Shown one piece after another: positions 44,701 through 53,437 of a stretch of 64,000 nt of DNA. The translations under genes and the position numbers were made by a program. Under the pieces are notes generated by a model, which saw only the letters and a program-made list of their open reading frames with translations, was not told where the DNA came from and searched no databases. The stretch comes from Pseudofrankia inefficax (GTDB taxonomy: Bacteria; Actinomycetota; Actinomycetes; Frankiales; Frankiaceae). The DNA lies in the NCBI RefSeq assembly GCF_000166135.1, contig NC_014666.1:2852001-2916000 (forward strand). Direction: 5' to 3'. Every line of letters begins with the position of its first letter. The stretch's first letter is position 1.

Positions 44701-45451
44701 GAACGGGGAAGCAGACGGCTTGACGGGGCCGCGGCATCCGGCGGTCCGGCTGGGCCTGGCCGGGGTCCGCCTGATCGGGACGGCGAACGCGGAGCGGATC
44801 GTGGCCGCGCGCGACGTAGGCGGGCCGTACCGGGACATGGCGGATCTGGCGCGCCGGACCGGCCTGGCCGCGGCCCAGCTGGAGGCGCTGGCCACCGCCG
44901 GGGCGTTCGGCTGCTTCGGCCTGGCCCGCCGGGAGGCGCTGTGGGCTGCCGGCGCCGCGGCCCAGGCGAGGCCCGACCGGCTGGAGGGGACGGCGCTGGT
45001 CGGGGATCCGGCGGCGGTCGCGGCGCACCTGCCCGGCATGTCCGGCGCGGAGGAGATCGTCGCCGACCTGTGGGCGACCGGGATCACCCCGAGCCGCTAC
45101 CCGACCGAGTTCGTCCGGGACCGGCTGGACGCGCTCGGCGTGGTGGTCGCCACCCGGCTGGCGCGGCTCCCGGGTGACCGGCGGGTGGTCGTCGCCGGCG
45201 TCGTCACCCACCGGCAGCGCCCGGCGACGGCTGGTGGGACCACCTTCCTCAACCTGGAGGACGAGACTGGCCTGGTGAACGTGATCTGCTCCCGGGGAGT
45301 CTGGGTCCGTCACCGTGTGGTGGCCACCTCCGCGCCCGCGCTGATCGTCCGCGGCCGGCTGGAGAAGGCCGACGGCGTGGTGAACGTGATCGCCGAGCGC
45401 CTCGAGCGCCTCCCGCTCGCCGTGGCCCGCCGCTCCCGGGACTTCCGGTGA
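41762..45451 (+). CDS. dnaE2: Error-prone DNA polymerase DnaE2
   Basis: A 1229-residue C-family polymerase, the catalytic member of the SOS mutasome. PHP domain: AELHCHSAFSFLDGASQPEDL, LALTDHDGMYGVV, LYGVEVSLAPG. Polymerase core: CQGRGSAANSAVCYALGIT, the catalytic PDIDLDIESGRREEV, HSGGMVICDRP, and the tHhH and OB parts (FLNLEDETGLVNVICS) near the C-terminus. The GTG at 41762 gives SWWNPAVSWAELERRM, matching the usual DnaE2 N-terminus. Two low-complexity Pro/Ala/Gly stretches (near residues 150-180 and 580-600) are inserted. Confidence 0.95.
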   Translation: MSWWNPAVSWAELERRMSGRPPQPGGQGGPEGDGGDAPAWSRHREPYRPAPELVAAAAAARAEGAPGVDGAARPAPAAAPYAELHCHSAFSFLDGASQPEDLVEEAARLGLSALALTDHDGMYGVVRFAEAAEQVGLRTLYGVEVSLAPGPDRPVPGPDTGEPRPGPRRPGPPGEAPAPRPGVPDPVGDHLLVLARTPEGYRRLSRAVSDAHLAGGEKGRPLTSLDVLAAAAGDGHWQILTGCRKGLVPAALAAGGLDAARVALDGLVGRFGRDNVAVELWDHAHPLDSDRNDALYGLAQEAGLTCVATNNVHYATPSAGRLAAVMASIRARRSLDEMDGHLPPAGAAHLRSGAEMTDRFARYPGAVEAAARVGTESAFNLRLVAPRLPDFPVPPGHTEASWLRLLTMQGAARRYGPPVRERVGGAYDQLAHELTLIESLGFPGYFLIVHDIVEFCRREDILCQGRGSAANSAVCYALGITGVDAVSFGLLFERFLAPERDGPPDIDLDIESGRREEVIQYVYGRYGRDRAAQVANVISYRSRSAVRDVARALGFSPGQQDAWSSGIDRWSPLPAAAPPAPPAAVPAVPAAVTPGPGQAVEPADRIGTAIPVEVVGLAGQLLGFPRHLGIHSGGMVICDRPVAEVVPVEWARMPGRTVIQWDKDDCAVAGLVKFDLLGLGMLGALHLAFALIRDHHGRHLDLGEIPPEDPAVYDMLCAADSIGVFQVESRAQMATLPRLRPRRFYDLVVEVALIRPGPIQGGSVHPYIRRRNDLEEVTYPHPLLERSLKKTLGIPLFQEQLMQMAIDVAGFTAAEADQLRRAMGAKRATERIDRLRERFYQGMATNGITGAAADELYTKLAAFANFGFPESHSVSFAFLVYASAWIKLYYPAAFCAALLNAQPMGFYSPQSLVADARRHGVTVHGPDLNASGAGAILTGEGRPAGLAEPVWDGEPAGEPVGDVPAPARIGVGAAAGQAPPNGEADGLTGPRHPAVRLGLAGVRLIGTANAERIVAARDVGGPYRDMADLARRTGLAAAQLEALATAGAFGCFGLARREALWAAGAAAQARPDRLEGTALVGDPAAVAAHLPGMSGAEEIVADLWATGITPSRYPTEFVRDRLDALGVVVATRLARLPGDRRVVVAGVVTHRQRPATAGGTTFLNLEDETGLVNVICSRGVWVRHRVVATSAPALIVRGRLEKADGVVNVIAERLERLPLAVARRSRDFR

Positions 45452-45547
45452 GGCCGGGTGTCGGGGCGCCCGTCGCCGGATCACCCCCGTTCGATTACCA
45501 TCGGTTATCTTCACGGTCGCCTTGGTTACCGAACGTAGGGATAGCCG

Positions 45548-45637
45548 ATGTCTCGATGGATGGTGACGGTCGCCGGAGTGTCGGTGGGAGGCCTCGTCGT
45601 CGGCGTGGTCATCGGGTTCTCGCTGCCCGCCCGATGA
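45548..45637 (+). CDS. 29-residue single-pass membrane mini-protein
   Basis: ATG 45548 opens a frame whose product is a positively charged start (MSRWM), one hydrophobic helix (VTVAGVSVGGLVVGVVIGF) and a basic end (SLPAR). Its TGA (45635-45637) overlaps the methyltransferase ATG (45634) as ATGA. The frame has strong third-position GC. Upstream DNA (near 45490-45545) is AT-richer, as a promoter would be. A tiny membrane protein of this kind could be a real gene or a coupling leader. No family recognised. Confidence 0.55.
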   Translation: MSRWMVTVAGVSVGGLVVGVVIGFSLPAR

Positions 45638-46524
45638 CGGTCCCGGCCGCGGCGCCGTCGACGGGCCCGCCGGTGGACGGCCGGGCGGGCCCGCCAGCCC
45701 AGCCCGCGGGCGCGTACCGGGCGGCGGAGCGGGCCGACCCGCGGCACGCCGCCGTGTGGCGGGCGCTCACGGATGTACTCGCGGCCGGTCCGGCCGGCAC
45801 CGGGGCCGGTCCAGCCGGAGCCGGGCTGACCGTGGTCGACGCCGGCGGGGGCAGCGGCGGGTTCGCCGTGCCACTGGCCGAGCGTGGCCACCGGGTGCTG
45901 GTCGTCGACCCGAGCCAGGACGCCCTGGCCGCCCTGGCCCGCCGGGCCGCCGACGCGGGGGTGGCCGCGCGGGTGACCGGCCGGCAGGGTGACCTGAGCG
46001 AGCTGAGCGCCGTGGTCGGTCCTGACCTCGCCGCGGCCGGCGGCGCGGACCTGCTGCTGTGCCACGCGGTCCTCGACCGGGTCGACGACCCGCGGCGAGC
46101 CCTCGCGACGGTGCTGCGGGTGCTGCGGCCCGGCGGCTGGCTGAGCCTGCTCGTCCCGGGCCGGGCCGGCACCGTGCTGGCGCGCGCGCTCGCGGGCAGG
46201 TTCGACGAGGCGGCCCAGGCCCTGGCCGGCCCGTACCCGCCGGCGCCTGGCCGGCGCCTGGCCGGCGAGACCCACCGGTTCGACACCGACGAGATCGTCG
46301 GCCTGGTGCGCGCGGCCGGTGCCGAGGTCGTCGCCGTGCACGGGGTCCGTGTGCTCACCGACCTCGCGACACCGCCGGCAGGCGGCGGGGACGAGCGGGA
46401 GCCCGCGGCCGGCTGGGCCGAGCGGCTGGCCGACCTGGAGGCCGCCGTCGCCACCCGTCCGCCCTACCGGGACCTCGCCGCCCAGCTGCACGTCCTCGCC
46501 CGTCGCACGGAGGCCGGACCGTGA
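45634..46524 (+). CDS. SAM-dependent methyltransferase
   Basis: A 296-residue class-I methyltransferase. SAM motif I is TVVDAGGGSGGFAVPLAERGH, motif II VLVVDPSQDALAALAR, and motif IV/V region DLLLCHAVLDRVDDPRRALATVLRVLRPGGWLSLLVP. The first 35 residues are a Pro/Ala linker. The product resembles ubiquinone/menaquinone or tRNA cmo5U-type methyltransferases but the substrate cannot be decided. It is coupled to the mini-protein upstream (ATGA) and to dinB downstream (GTGA), an arrangement also seen in other actinobacteria. Confidence 0.87.
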   Translation: MTVPAAAPSTGPPVDGRAGPPAQPAGAYRAAERADPRHAAVWRALTDVLAAGPAGTGAGPAGAGLTVVDAGGGSGGFAVPLAERGHRVLVVDPSQDALAALARRAADAGVAARVTGRQGDLSELSAVVGPDLAAAGGADLLLCHAVLDRVDDPRRALATVLRVLRPGGWLSLLVPGRAGTVLARALAGRFDEAAQALAGPYPPAPGRRLAGETHRFDTDEIVGLVRAAGAEVVAVHGVRVLTDLATPPAGGGDEREPAAGWAERLADLEAAVATRPPYRDLAAQLHVLARRTEAGP

Positions 46525-47753
46525 CCGGCGCGACGGCCGGCCCGGCCGGGACGGGCACCGACCGGTCGGTGGGCAGCCCGATCCTGCATGTCGACATGGA
46601 CGCGTTCTTCGCCTCGGTGACCCTGCTGGAACGCCCGGAGCTACGCGGCCGGCCTGTGATCATCGGCGGCGGGACGCGCGGCGTCGTGCTGTCCGCGACC
46701 TATGAGGCACGCGCCTTCGGGGTGCGCAGCGCGATGCCGCTCGCCCGGGCGCGCCGGCTGTGCCCGCCGGCGCTGGTGCTCCCGCCCGAGCGGCACCGCT
46801 ACCACGAGGTCTCCACCCGGGTGATGGCGATCCTGCGGGACATCACCCCGCTGGTCGCCCCGCTCTCGGTGGACGAGGCCTTCCTCGACGTCTCCGGATC
46901 CAGGCGGCTGTTCGGTACCCCGGCCGAGATCGCTCGGCTGATCCGCGCCCGGGTACTCGCCGAGGAGGGCCTGACCTGCTCGGTCGGAGTGGCGCCGACG
47001 ATGTTCGTCGCCAAGATCGCCTCGACCCGGTCCAAGCCCGACGGCCTGCTGGTGGTGCCGGCGGGCGGGGTGCTGAGCTTCCTGCACCCCCTGCCGACCT
47101 CCGCCCTGTGGGGCGTCGGCCAGGCCACCGAGGCGGCGCTGGACCGGCTGGGGCTGCGCACCATCGGCGACATCGCCGACTGCCCGCTGCCGACGCTGCA
47201 GCGCGCGCTCGGCCAGGCCGCCGGCGCGCACCTGAACGCCCTCGCGCACGGCCGCGACGAGCGCGCCGTGGACCCCGGCTCGACCGAGGTCAGCATCAGC
47301 GCCGAGCACACCCTGTCGGTCGACAGCTCCGACCAGGACGCCCTGGCCCGGGAGTTGCTGCGCCTGTCGGGCCAGGTGGCCCGGCGACTGCGTGACCGCG
47401 GCCGGGTCACGAGGACCGTCAGCATCAAGATCCGGTTAGCCGACTTCAGCACGCTCACCCGGGCGCGCACGCTGCGCGAGCCGACCGACGTGAGCCAGGA
47501 GATCTACCGGGCCGCGCTGGAGCTGTTCCACGAGGCCGGCTTCGCCGGCAAGGCCGTCCGGCTGGTCGGAGTGCGGGCGGCGAACCTGGCGGACGCGGGC
47601 GGTGCCGGCCACCAGCTCGCGTTCGACGAGCGGCCGGTCGGCTGGTCCCAGCTCGACCGGGCCACCGACGCGGCCGGGCGCCGATTCGGGACCGGCTCCG
47701 TCGGCCCGGCCAGTCTGCTGCCCCGCCAGCCGAGGCGGCCGGAGAGCATCTGA
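46521..47753 (+). CDS. dinB: DNA polymerase IV (DinB)
   Basis: A 410-residue Y-family translesion polymerase. Unlike ImuB it keeps both catalytic motifs: LHVDMDAFFASV and SVDEAFLDVSG. TCSVGVAPTMFVAKIASTRSKPDG and the helix-hairpin-helix LWGVGQATEAALDRLGL are present, followed by the little-finger domain. A QLAF stretch near the C-terminus is a possible weak clamp-binding site. The start is GTG 46521, overlapping the methyltransferase stop. No LexA box was noticed directly upstream of this gene group. Confidence 0.95.
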   Translation: MTGATAGPAGTGTDRSVGSPILHVDMDAFFASVTLLERPELRGRPVIIGGGTRGVVLSATYEARAFGVRSAMPLARARRLCPPALVLPPERHRYHEVSTRVMAILRDITPLVAPLSVDEAFLDVSGSRRLFGTPAEIARLIRARVLAEEGLTCSVGVAPTMFVAKIASTRSKPDGLLVVPAGGVLSFLHPLPTSALWGVGQATEAALDRLGLRTIGDIADCPLPTLQRALGQAAGAHLNALAHGRDERAVDPGSTEVSISAEHTLSVDSSDQDALARELLRLSGQVARRLRDRGRVTRTVSIKIRLADFSTLTRARTLREPTDVSQEIYRAALELFHEAGFAGKAVRLVGVRAANLADAGGAGHQLAFDERPVGWSQLDRATDAAGRRFGTGSVGPASLLPRQPRRPESI

Positions 47754-47795
47754 GCCGAGCCGCGTCTCAGTCGAGCGTCCGCGGCTGGCGGGCGT

Positions 47796-47817
47796 CCGTC
47801 GACGAAGGTCTCGACGG
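47796..47817. terminator. Hairpin between convergent dinB and DUF3040 genes
   Basis: CCGTCGA and TCGACGG form a perfect 7-bp stem with an 8-base loop in the 107-bp convergent gap. There is no T-run. Confidence 0.45.
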
Positions 47818-47860
47818 CATGGCCAGGGTGGAGCGCGTCACGATCCGCGACGCCGGCGGG

Positions 47861-48253
47861 TCAGCCTTCCCAGCGACGGCGCCAGCGCTCCTCGACCCGC
47901 TCCATGAAGGTGGCACGGGTGCGCCGGCGCGCGGCCGTCCCGCCGCGGCGGGGGTCGGCGCTGCGCCCGCTCATCCGGCGCAGGTCAGCCGCTCCGCGCA
48001 GCGCGGCGGTCAACATGATCGAGAAGCCGAGAATGCCCAGGATGACGGTCAGCGTGGGTAGCTGGCTGAGAACGACGCCCACCACGAGGACAGCGAGGCC
48101 GAGGACAAAAAGCACCGCGTTGCGACGGATCCGTCGAACCAGGTAGGTCCGCGGGTTCGTGGACCGGACCGCGCTCGCGAATTTGGGGTCGTCCTCGACA
48201 AGAGCGCGCTCGATCTGCTCGAGCATGCGCTGCTCGTTCTCCGAGAGCGGCAT
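47861..48253 (-). CDS. DUF3040 membrane protein
   Basis: A 130-residue protein with the DUF3040 N-terminus (MPLSENEQRMLEQIERAL, then EDDPKFASAVR), two closely spaced transmembrane helices (NAVLFVLGLAVLVVGVVLS; LTVILGILGFSIMLTAAL), and a basic C-terminal tail ending RVEERWRRRWEG. Members are widespread in actinobacteria, commonly close to dinB and mraZ as here. Function unknown. Confidence 0.9.
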   Translation of the reverse strand: MPLSENEQRMLEQIERALVEDDPKFASAVRSTNPRTYLVRRIRRNAVLFVLGLAVLVVGVVLSQLPTLTVILGILGFSIMLTAALRGAADLRRMSGRSADPRRGGTAARRRTRATFMERVEERWRRRWEG

Positions 48254-48565
48254 CTACGCACTCCTCCCGCGACCCCAGCTCCTCAACCGGGCCACCTCGA
48301 CCCGGCAGGACGAACCTAACCAAGGATAGGCATCGACACGCGGGCGTGGGGGACAACAGCCATCCTCGGTACCAGCCCTTTACCTGAGCCACCCACCCGC
48401 GCGTCCATTGTCGCGCACTGGCCATGACAAGGCGGGGCGGGCGCTGGCCCGCGCCCGTCCGCGACCCGGGCACATCGGTGCTATTCGGACTGGCGCAGGC
48501 GGTCGTCACCCATGCGCGCCGCCGCGGCCGGCGCCGAGCGAGTGGCCGGGCGCCGTTCAGCGGGC
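48254..48565. other. 312-bp intergenic region between DUF3040 and the transglutaminase gene
   Basis: It contains the upstream region of DUF3040, with a short AT-rich block (AACCTAACCAAGGATAGGC near 48314-48332) that may be its promoter, and the 3' side of the transglutaminase operon. No gene with convincing codon bias. Confidence 0.4.
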
Positions 48566-51500
48566 CTAGGCCTGGGCCGCCGGCTCACTCGGCTCGGGTT
48601 CGGGCTCGGCCGCTGCCGGGGGAGCGGGCCGGGCCGGCCGGCGCCGCCACGCCCGTTCGGCGGCGCCATACGCCCCCGAACGGGTCGCTCGCCGCAGCAC
48701 GGACGGCGGCGCGACCTGCGCGACCAGCCTGCGGCTGCGTGGCGCGACCGACAGCAGCGCGCCGACGGCGATCGTCACGTCCGCGGCCACGGTGTCCGCG
48801 GCGGCCCCGACGGAGGTGCCGGGTGGGGCGTAGCGGACCCGCTCCTCGGCCCACGCCAGTCGGGCCAGCGCCGCCCGCGCGGCCACGACCCGGTCCTCGG
48901 TCGCCTCCGGCCCGGCCGACAGGTAGCGGTCAAGCCTGGCGATCACCATGCGGGGCGAGTCGCTGAGCCGCAGCGGGATACCGAGGTCCGTCGCCACGTC
49001 GAGCAGCTCCGTCCAGCCGGCCCGTACCCGGGCGCTGGCCTCCGCGGCGGCGGCCGCCGCGGAGGGCTCCGGCCCGGACCCACGGCGGGCCGGGTCCCCG
49101 CCCAGCCGGCGGCGGCGCAGGACGACCCGGGCGATCGCCGGCGTGGCGAGCAGGGCCAGGCCGGCCAGCGCGATCAGGACCCAGATCGCGACGCGGATCA
49201 CGCCGTGGACGGTGCCGGTCGAGCCCGCCGCCGTCCCGGTCTGGCCGCCGGTCTCCAGCTGCTTCTGGCCGGGCTGCGGCTTCCAGGTGTTCGTGCCGAG
49301 GTCGAGGTCGCCCACCGGGGTCGGGTTGAACGCCACCCAGCCCGCGCCGGGCAGCCAGACCTCGGTCCACGCGTGCCAGTTGCCTGCCTTGTACAGCAAC
49401 GACCCGTCCGGCTGCCGGACATCGGCGGTATAGGCGTAGCCCTCCGCGACCCTGGCCGGGATTCCCAGCGTTCGGGCCATGACCGCCATCGCCGTCGCGT
49501 AGTGGTTGCAGAAGCCCGTGTGGGTGCCGAACAGCAGATCGCTGACGCTGCCCGCCGGCGCGTGCACGTCATAGGTGAACGGCGCGGAGGTCAGGTAGTC
49601 CAGCAGCGCGTCTGCCTTCGCGTAGGCGGTCGTCGCCGTCGCGGTGACCGTCTGGGCCTGCTGGCCGATCCGCGGGTCGAGGCCGGCCGGCAGGGCCAGG
49701 TCGAGCTTCAGCGCGGCCGGGACCGGCCCGGACCTGGCGAGCTGGTCCGGGCTGGGATTCGGGATCTGGGCCTGGACCGTGTAGACCGCGCCGGCGGCCG
49801 TCGTCCCCGCGTCCGCGTAGATCGTGCCGGTCGCCTGGTGGAGCTGCCAGGAGCCCTCCAGGCCGGACACGGACGTGGCCACGGCGGGCACCGGCAGCTC
49901 GGACTCGTGGAAGTCGGGGTGTACGGAGATCGTCGCCGTCAGCTTCGTGGTCGCGACTCCGGCTGGCGGGCCGGGCAGGCCGTGGTCCAGCGGGGGGTCC
50001 CCGGACGCGGGCAGCGCCTGTTCGGTGAAGCCACTCGTGCCGTTGAAGTCGTCGAGTGCGGTCTCGCGCAGGAAGACGTCGCGGAAGGCGTCCGGATTGG
50101 ACGTGCGCACGCTCAGCCGTGGCTGGGAGAGGTCGCCGTCCTGCAGGGTCTGGGCGAGGTCGGTCAGCGTGTGCCCGGAGCTCTGGGCGGTGGAGCCGTC
50201 CTGGCCCGACTGGGAGTTACCCGCGTCGGTGCCGGACGGCTGGCTGGCGGTCGCGCCGGGCGTCGGCTGCTGGGTCTGGGCGGCGGAGTCGTCCGGCGGT
50301 GTGGTCGGCTGGTCGGTGCCGCCGGCGTAGGACGGGAGCGTCACCCCGTCGGTGCGCGGCGTCGGCTCGAACGCGATCCAGCCGGTGCCGGGCAGCCAGA
50401 CCTCCGGCCACGCGTGCGCGTCCCCGCCGCGGATCAGCACGCTGCCGTCGGGCCGCCGCTCGCCGCCGATGAAGCCGACGGCGACCCGCGCCGGAATCCC
50501 GAGCGCGCGCACGAGCAGCGTCATCGCCGAGGCGAACTGCTCGCAGTACCCGGTCTTGCTGACGAACAGGAACTGGTGCAGCGCGTCCTGCCCGGTGGGC
50601 GCTCCGTTGAGGTCGTAGTGGAACGTGCCGTTGTGGAAGTAGTCCTGGATCGCGCGGACCTTGTCGAAGTCGCTCGTCCTGCCGGTGGCGAGCGACTGCG
50701 CCAGCGCCCGGACCTGCGGGTCGAGGTTGTCGGGCAGCTTCGTGTCGTAGGCGATGTCGGCCGGGATCGGGCCCTTGGCCGTCTGCTCCTGGCGGCTCGG
50801 CGCCGGGTCGGCCGCCGTGACCGTGTAGGTGGAGCCCGCGGCCGAGCCCTTCGGGTTGAAGATCGTCTGGCTGGCCTTGTCGAGCAGCCAGTCCGAGCCG
50901 AGGCCCTGGACCGAGGTCGGGACCCACGGCGTCGGCAGGAAGTCCTCGCTGTAGCCCGGCTCGATCGAGATCGTCGCGGTCACCGGGCGGGTGTCCACGT
51001 TGTCCGGCGGGCCGGGCAGCCCACGGCTGGAGACCGGAGCCTTGGGGTTGCCGCTGAGCTCCCGGAGGTTGAACGACTGGCGGACGGCGTCGTAGTCCTC
51101 CAGCGCCACCGTCCGCAGCTGGACCGCGCCGGTGGTCCGCACGGTCAGCAGCGGCTGCTGCTGGTTGACGTGCAGCCGGTCCTGCAGCGTCACCATCGGC
51201 CACTGCACCGTCGTACGGGTGCCAGCCGGGCCGCTGCTGCCGGTGGGCCCGTTCGCGCGGTGCAGCAGCCCGTGGTTGTCCAGCGTCGGAAGGACCAGCG
51301 GCGCCAGCACCGCCAGCAGCAGCGCGCCGAGGGCGACCCGGCCGGCCAGGCCGCCGAGCCACAGCTGGGTCCTTCCCTCGCCGCGGGTCGTCACCAGCCG
51401 GCCCCAGCGGTGCACGACCGTCCGGCCGTCCAGGAGCAGCAGGGCGAGGAACCCGAGCACACCCAGGGTGAACGGCCCGGCGCCGACGCCGTGCGGCAGC

Positions 51501-52066
51501 ACCGCCGCCGGCACCGCGAACAGGCCGAGCAGTGGCAGGCCCGCGAGGGTCGGGCGACCGGCGCCCACCACCAGCAGGTCGACGACCAGCGCGACGAACG
51601 CGGCGCCGAGCACCGTCAGCACGACCAGGCCGGGCCGGCTCGGCACGGGCGCGGCCAGCCGCGACATGTCCTGGCGGCCGCTGGACATCAGGTCCAGCAG
51701 GTAGGTGAGGCTCGCGCGGGTCGGCACGAAGCCCAGCCACGCCTCGGACCGGGCGCACAGCACGGTCAACGTCAGCAGCAGGCCGGCCAGGCTGAGTACC
51801 ACGGTGGCCGACGGGCCGAGACCCAGCGCGCGGCCGAGGGCGGCGAGCCCGACGACCGCGAGGACCGCGAGCAGCACCGGTCCGAACCACCAGAAGAACC
51901 CGTCGAACAGCGGGCGCAGCGAGCTCGCGCACAGCAGCGACGCGAGCGCTCCGACCAACGTCGGCACGGCCTGGCCGCGTGCCGCGCCGAGCCGCGCCGC
52001 CGGGGCGACCCGGCGTCCGGCGGACCGGCCGAACCCGGGATCGCGGACGGTCGCCGGCCGGGTCAT
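48566..52066 (-). CDS. TgpA-like membrane transglutaminase (DUF3488) with two transglutaminase cores
   Basis: An 1166-residue protein. Residues about 30-260 contain some seven transmembrane helices (DUF3488). The outside part holds two transglutaminase-like cores in tandem, each preceded by a similar beta-rich segment. Core 1: C508 (TGYCEQFASAM), H551 (DAHAWPEVW), E567 (AFEPTP). Core 2: C853 (TGFCNHYATAM), H898 (NWHAWTEVW), N914 (AFNPTP). A helix near 960-985 (VAIWVLIALAGLALLATPAIA) and a cytoplasmic DUF4129-like end follow. The usual protein has one core and about 700-800 residues. It overlaps the DUF58 gene (ATGA). Its substrate is unknown. Confidence 0.88.
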   Translation of the reverse strand: MTRPATVRDPGFGRSAGRRVAPAARLGAARGQAVPTLVGALASLLCASSLRPLFDGFFWWFGPVLLAVLAVVGLAALGRALGLGPSATVVLSLAGLLLTLTVLCARSEAWLGFVPTRASLTYLLDLMSSGRQDMSRLAAPVPSRPGLVVLTVLGAAFVALVVDLLVVGAGRPTLAGLPLLGLFAVPAAVLPHGVGAGPFTLGVLGFLALLLLDGRTVVHRWGRLVTTRGEGRTQLWLGGLAGRVALGALLLAVLAPLVLPTLDNHGLLHRANGPTGSSGPAGTRTTVQWPMVTLQDRLHVNQQQPLLTVRTTGAVQLRTVALEDYDAVRQSFNLRELSGNPKAPVSSRGLPGPPDNVDTRPVTATISIEPGYSEDFLPTPWVPTSVQGLGSDWLLDKASQTIFNPKGSAAGSTYTVTAADPAPSRQEQTAKGPIPADIAYDTKLPDNLDPQVRALAQSLATGRTSDFDKVRAIQDYFHNGTFHYDLNGAPTGQDALHQFLFVSKTGYCEQFASAMTLLVRALGIPARVAVGFIGGERRPDGSVLIRGGDAHAWPEVWLPGTGWIAFEPTPRTDGVTLPSYAGGTDQPTTPPDDSAAQTQQPTPGATASQPSGTDAGNSQSGQDGSTAQSSGHTLTDLAQTLQDGDLSQPRLSVRTSNPDAFRDVFLRETALDDFNGTSGFTEQALPASGDPPLDHGLPGPPAGVATTKLTATISVHPDFHESELPVPAVATSVSGLEGSWQLHQATGTIYADAGTTAAGAVYTVQAQIPNPSPDQLARSGPVPAALKLDLALPAGLDPRIGQQAQTVTATATTAYAKADALLDYLTSAPFTYDVHAPAGSVSDLLFGTHTGFCNHYATAMAVMARTLGIPARVAEGYAYTADVRQPDGSLLYKAGNWHAWTEVWLPGAGWVAFNPTPVGDLDLGTNTWKPQPGQKQLETGGQTGTAAGSTGTVHGVIRVAIWVLIALAGLALLATPAIARVVLRRRRLGGDPARRGSGPEPSAAAAAAEASARVRAGWTELLDVATDLGIPLRLSDSPRMVIARLDRYLSAGPEATEDRVVAARAALARLAWAEERVRYAPPGTSVGAAADTVAADVTIAVGALLSVAPRSRRLVAQVAPPSVLRRATRSGAYGAAERAWRRRPARPAPPAAAEPEPEPSEPAAQA

Positions 52067-53427
52067 CGGGGCAGCCCCAGCCCGGGGGCCTCGGCTGCGC
52101 CCAGTCGCGGCTGGGCGGAGCCTGGGCTGGCGGGAGCGGGACCTCCGGCGGGGGCCCCGGCCGTGGGCTCACCGCCAGGCGTGGGCACGCGGACGAACCG
52201 GGCGGCCGGACCGGCCAGCCGTGGCCAGTCGTCGGCGAGCCGGCTGCCGATCCCGGTGATCAGGACCCGCCAGCCGGCGCGGGAGAGCGCCAGCTCGCAA
52301 CCGGCCAGGTCGGCGCTGGCCCCGGGGTCCGCGCCCCATCGGCCGAGGTCGACGAGCACCGCGATGGCGGGCGCGTTGCGCGGGCGCATCGCGCCGAGCC
52401 GGCGCGCGACCTCCGGCGAGGTGCGGCCGAGCACCATCACGAGCATGCCGCCGTCGCCGCCGGCCACCGCGGCGTAGGCCGGGCGCGGATCGGCCTCCGT
52501 CACCTGGGTGATGACGGCGAGCTCGTCCAGCAGCGGGCCCGGGTTGCGGGCTGGCACCGCCGCCGCGAGCCCGCGGTGGGTGACCAGGCGCACCCCGTAG
52601 CCGCTGCGAGCCAGATGCGCGCCGATCGAGCCGACGGCGCTGACCGCCCACTCGAACGGCGACGCCGGCCCGACGTACTGCCCCCAGGAACCGAGGTGGT
52701 CGTCGAGCAGCAGGGTCGCGCCGCCGAGCCGCGGCGAGTCCTCGCGGCGCACCATCAGCTCGCCGGTCTTCGCGGTGGTGCGCCAGTGCACCCGGCGCAG
52801 GTCGTCGCCGGACCGGTACGGCCGCGTGGTCGCCTCGTCCTCACCCTTCAGCGCCGTGCGGCGCAGCACGGACGCGGCGGCCTGCGGCAGCGAGCGGGCG
52901 CCCGGCAGCTGCTCGATCGCCGGCGTCACCACCAGGTCGTCGCGGCTGCGGAACGCCCGGCTCAGCTCGCAGAAGCCGAACGGGTCGGCGAGCCGGATCG
53001 ACATCGGGCCGAGCTGGTAGCGGCCGCGCAGCCCGGCGCGGATCTCATAGGACAGGTCGCGGGTCCCGCCCGGCTCGATCCGGTCCACCACGAACCGGGC
53101 CGGTGCCGCCAGGCCGTCCGGGAGGTTGTCCTCCACGAGCAGCACCGACGACGGCAGCCGGGACATGTTGTCCAGCCGGACCCGCACCTGCGCGGCCTGC
53201 CCCACGGTGACGCGAGGCGGCTCGATCCGGCGGGTGCACGCCAGCCGGTAGCGGGTCCTGGAGACGAACAGCGCCGCCGACAGGGGCAGCAGCATCAACA
53301 ACAGCGCCACCCGGAGCAGGTCCTGCTCACCGAGCACGATCGCCGAGACGGCGCAGGCGCCGCCGGCGGCCAGGAAGGACCGTCCCCGGATGGTCAGGCC
53401 GCGCAGGGCGGCGGCGAGGTCGCGCAC
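52063..53427 (-). CDS. DUF58 membrane protein (system 2)
   Basis: A 454-residue protein with two N-terminal transmembrane helices (SFLAAGGACAVSAIVL; VALLLMLLPLSAALFV), an outside or membrane-proximal beta domain (RVTVGQAAQVRVRLDN), the DUF58 core (TTRPYRSGDDLRRVHWRTTAK) and a VWA-like C-terminal half, ending in a Pro/Gly/Ala tail. It lies between a MoxR ATPase and the transglutaminase, the classic moxR-DUF58-tgpA order. Confidence 0.9.
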   Translation of the reverse strand: MRDLAAALRGLTIRGRSFLAAGGACAVSAIVLGEQDLLRVALLLMLLPLSAALFVSRTRYRLACTRRIEPPRVTVGQAAQVRVRLDNMSRLPSSVLLVEDNLPDGLAAPARFVVDRIEPGGTRDLSYEIRAGLRGRYQLGPMSIRLADPFGFCELSRAFRSRDDLVVTPAIEQLPGARSLPQAAASVLRRTALKGEDEATTRPYRSGDDLRRVHWRTTAKTGELMVRREDSPRLGGATLLLDDHLGSWGQYVGPASPFEWAVSAVGSIGAHLARSGYGVRLVTHRGLAAAVPARNPGPLLDELAVITQVTEADPRPAYAAVAGGDGGMLVMVLGRTSPEVARRLGAMRPRNAPAIAVLVDLGRWGADPGASADLAGCELALSRAGWRVLITGIGSRLADDWPRLAGPAARFVRVPTPGGEPTAGAPAGGPAPASPGSAQPRLGAAEAPGLGLPR

Positions 53428-53437
53428 CGCTGGGCCG

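Noticed and set aside
48512-52477. 1321-codon open frame on the + strand across the transglutaminase gene
   Set aside because: Composition is Arg/Gly-rich shadow sequence; the - strand encodes recognisable membrane helices and two transglutaminase cores.
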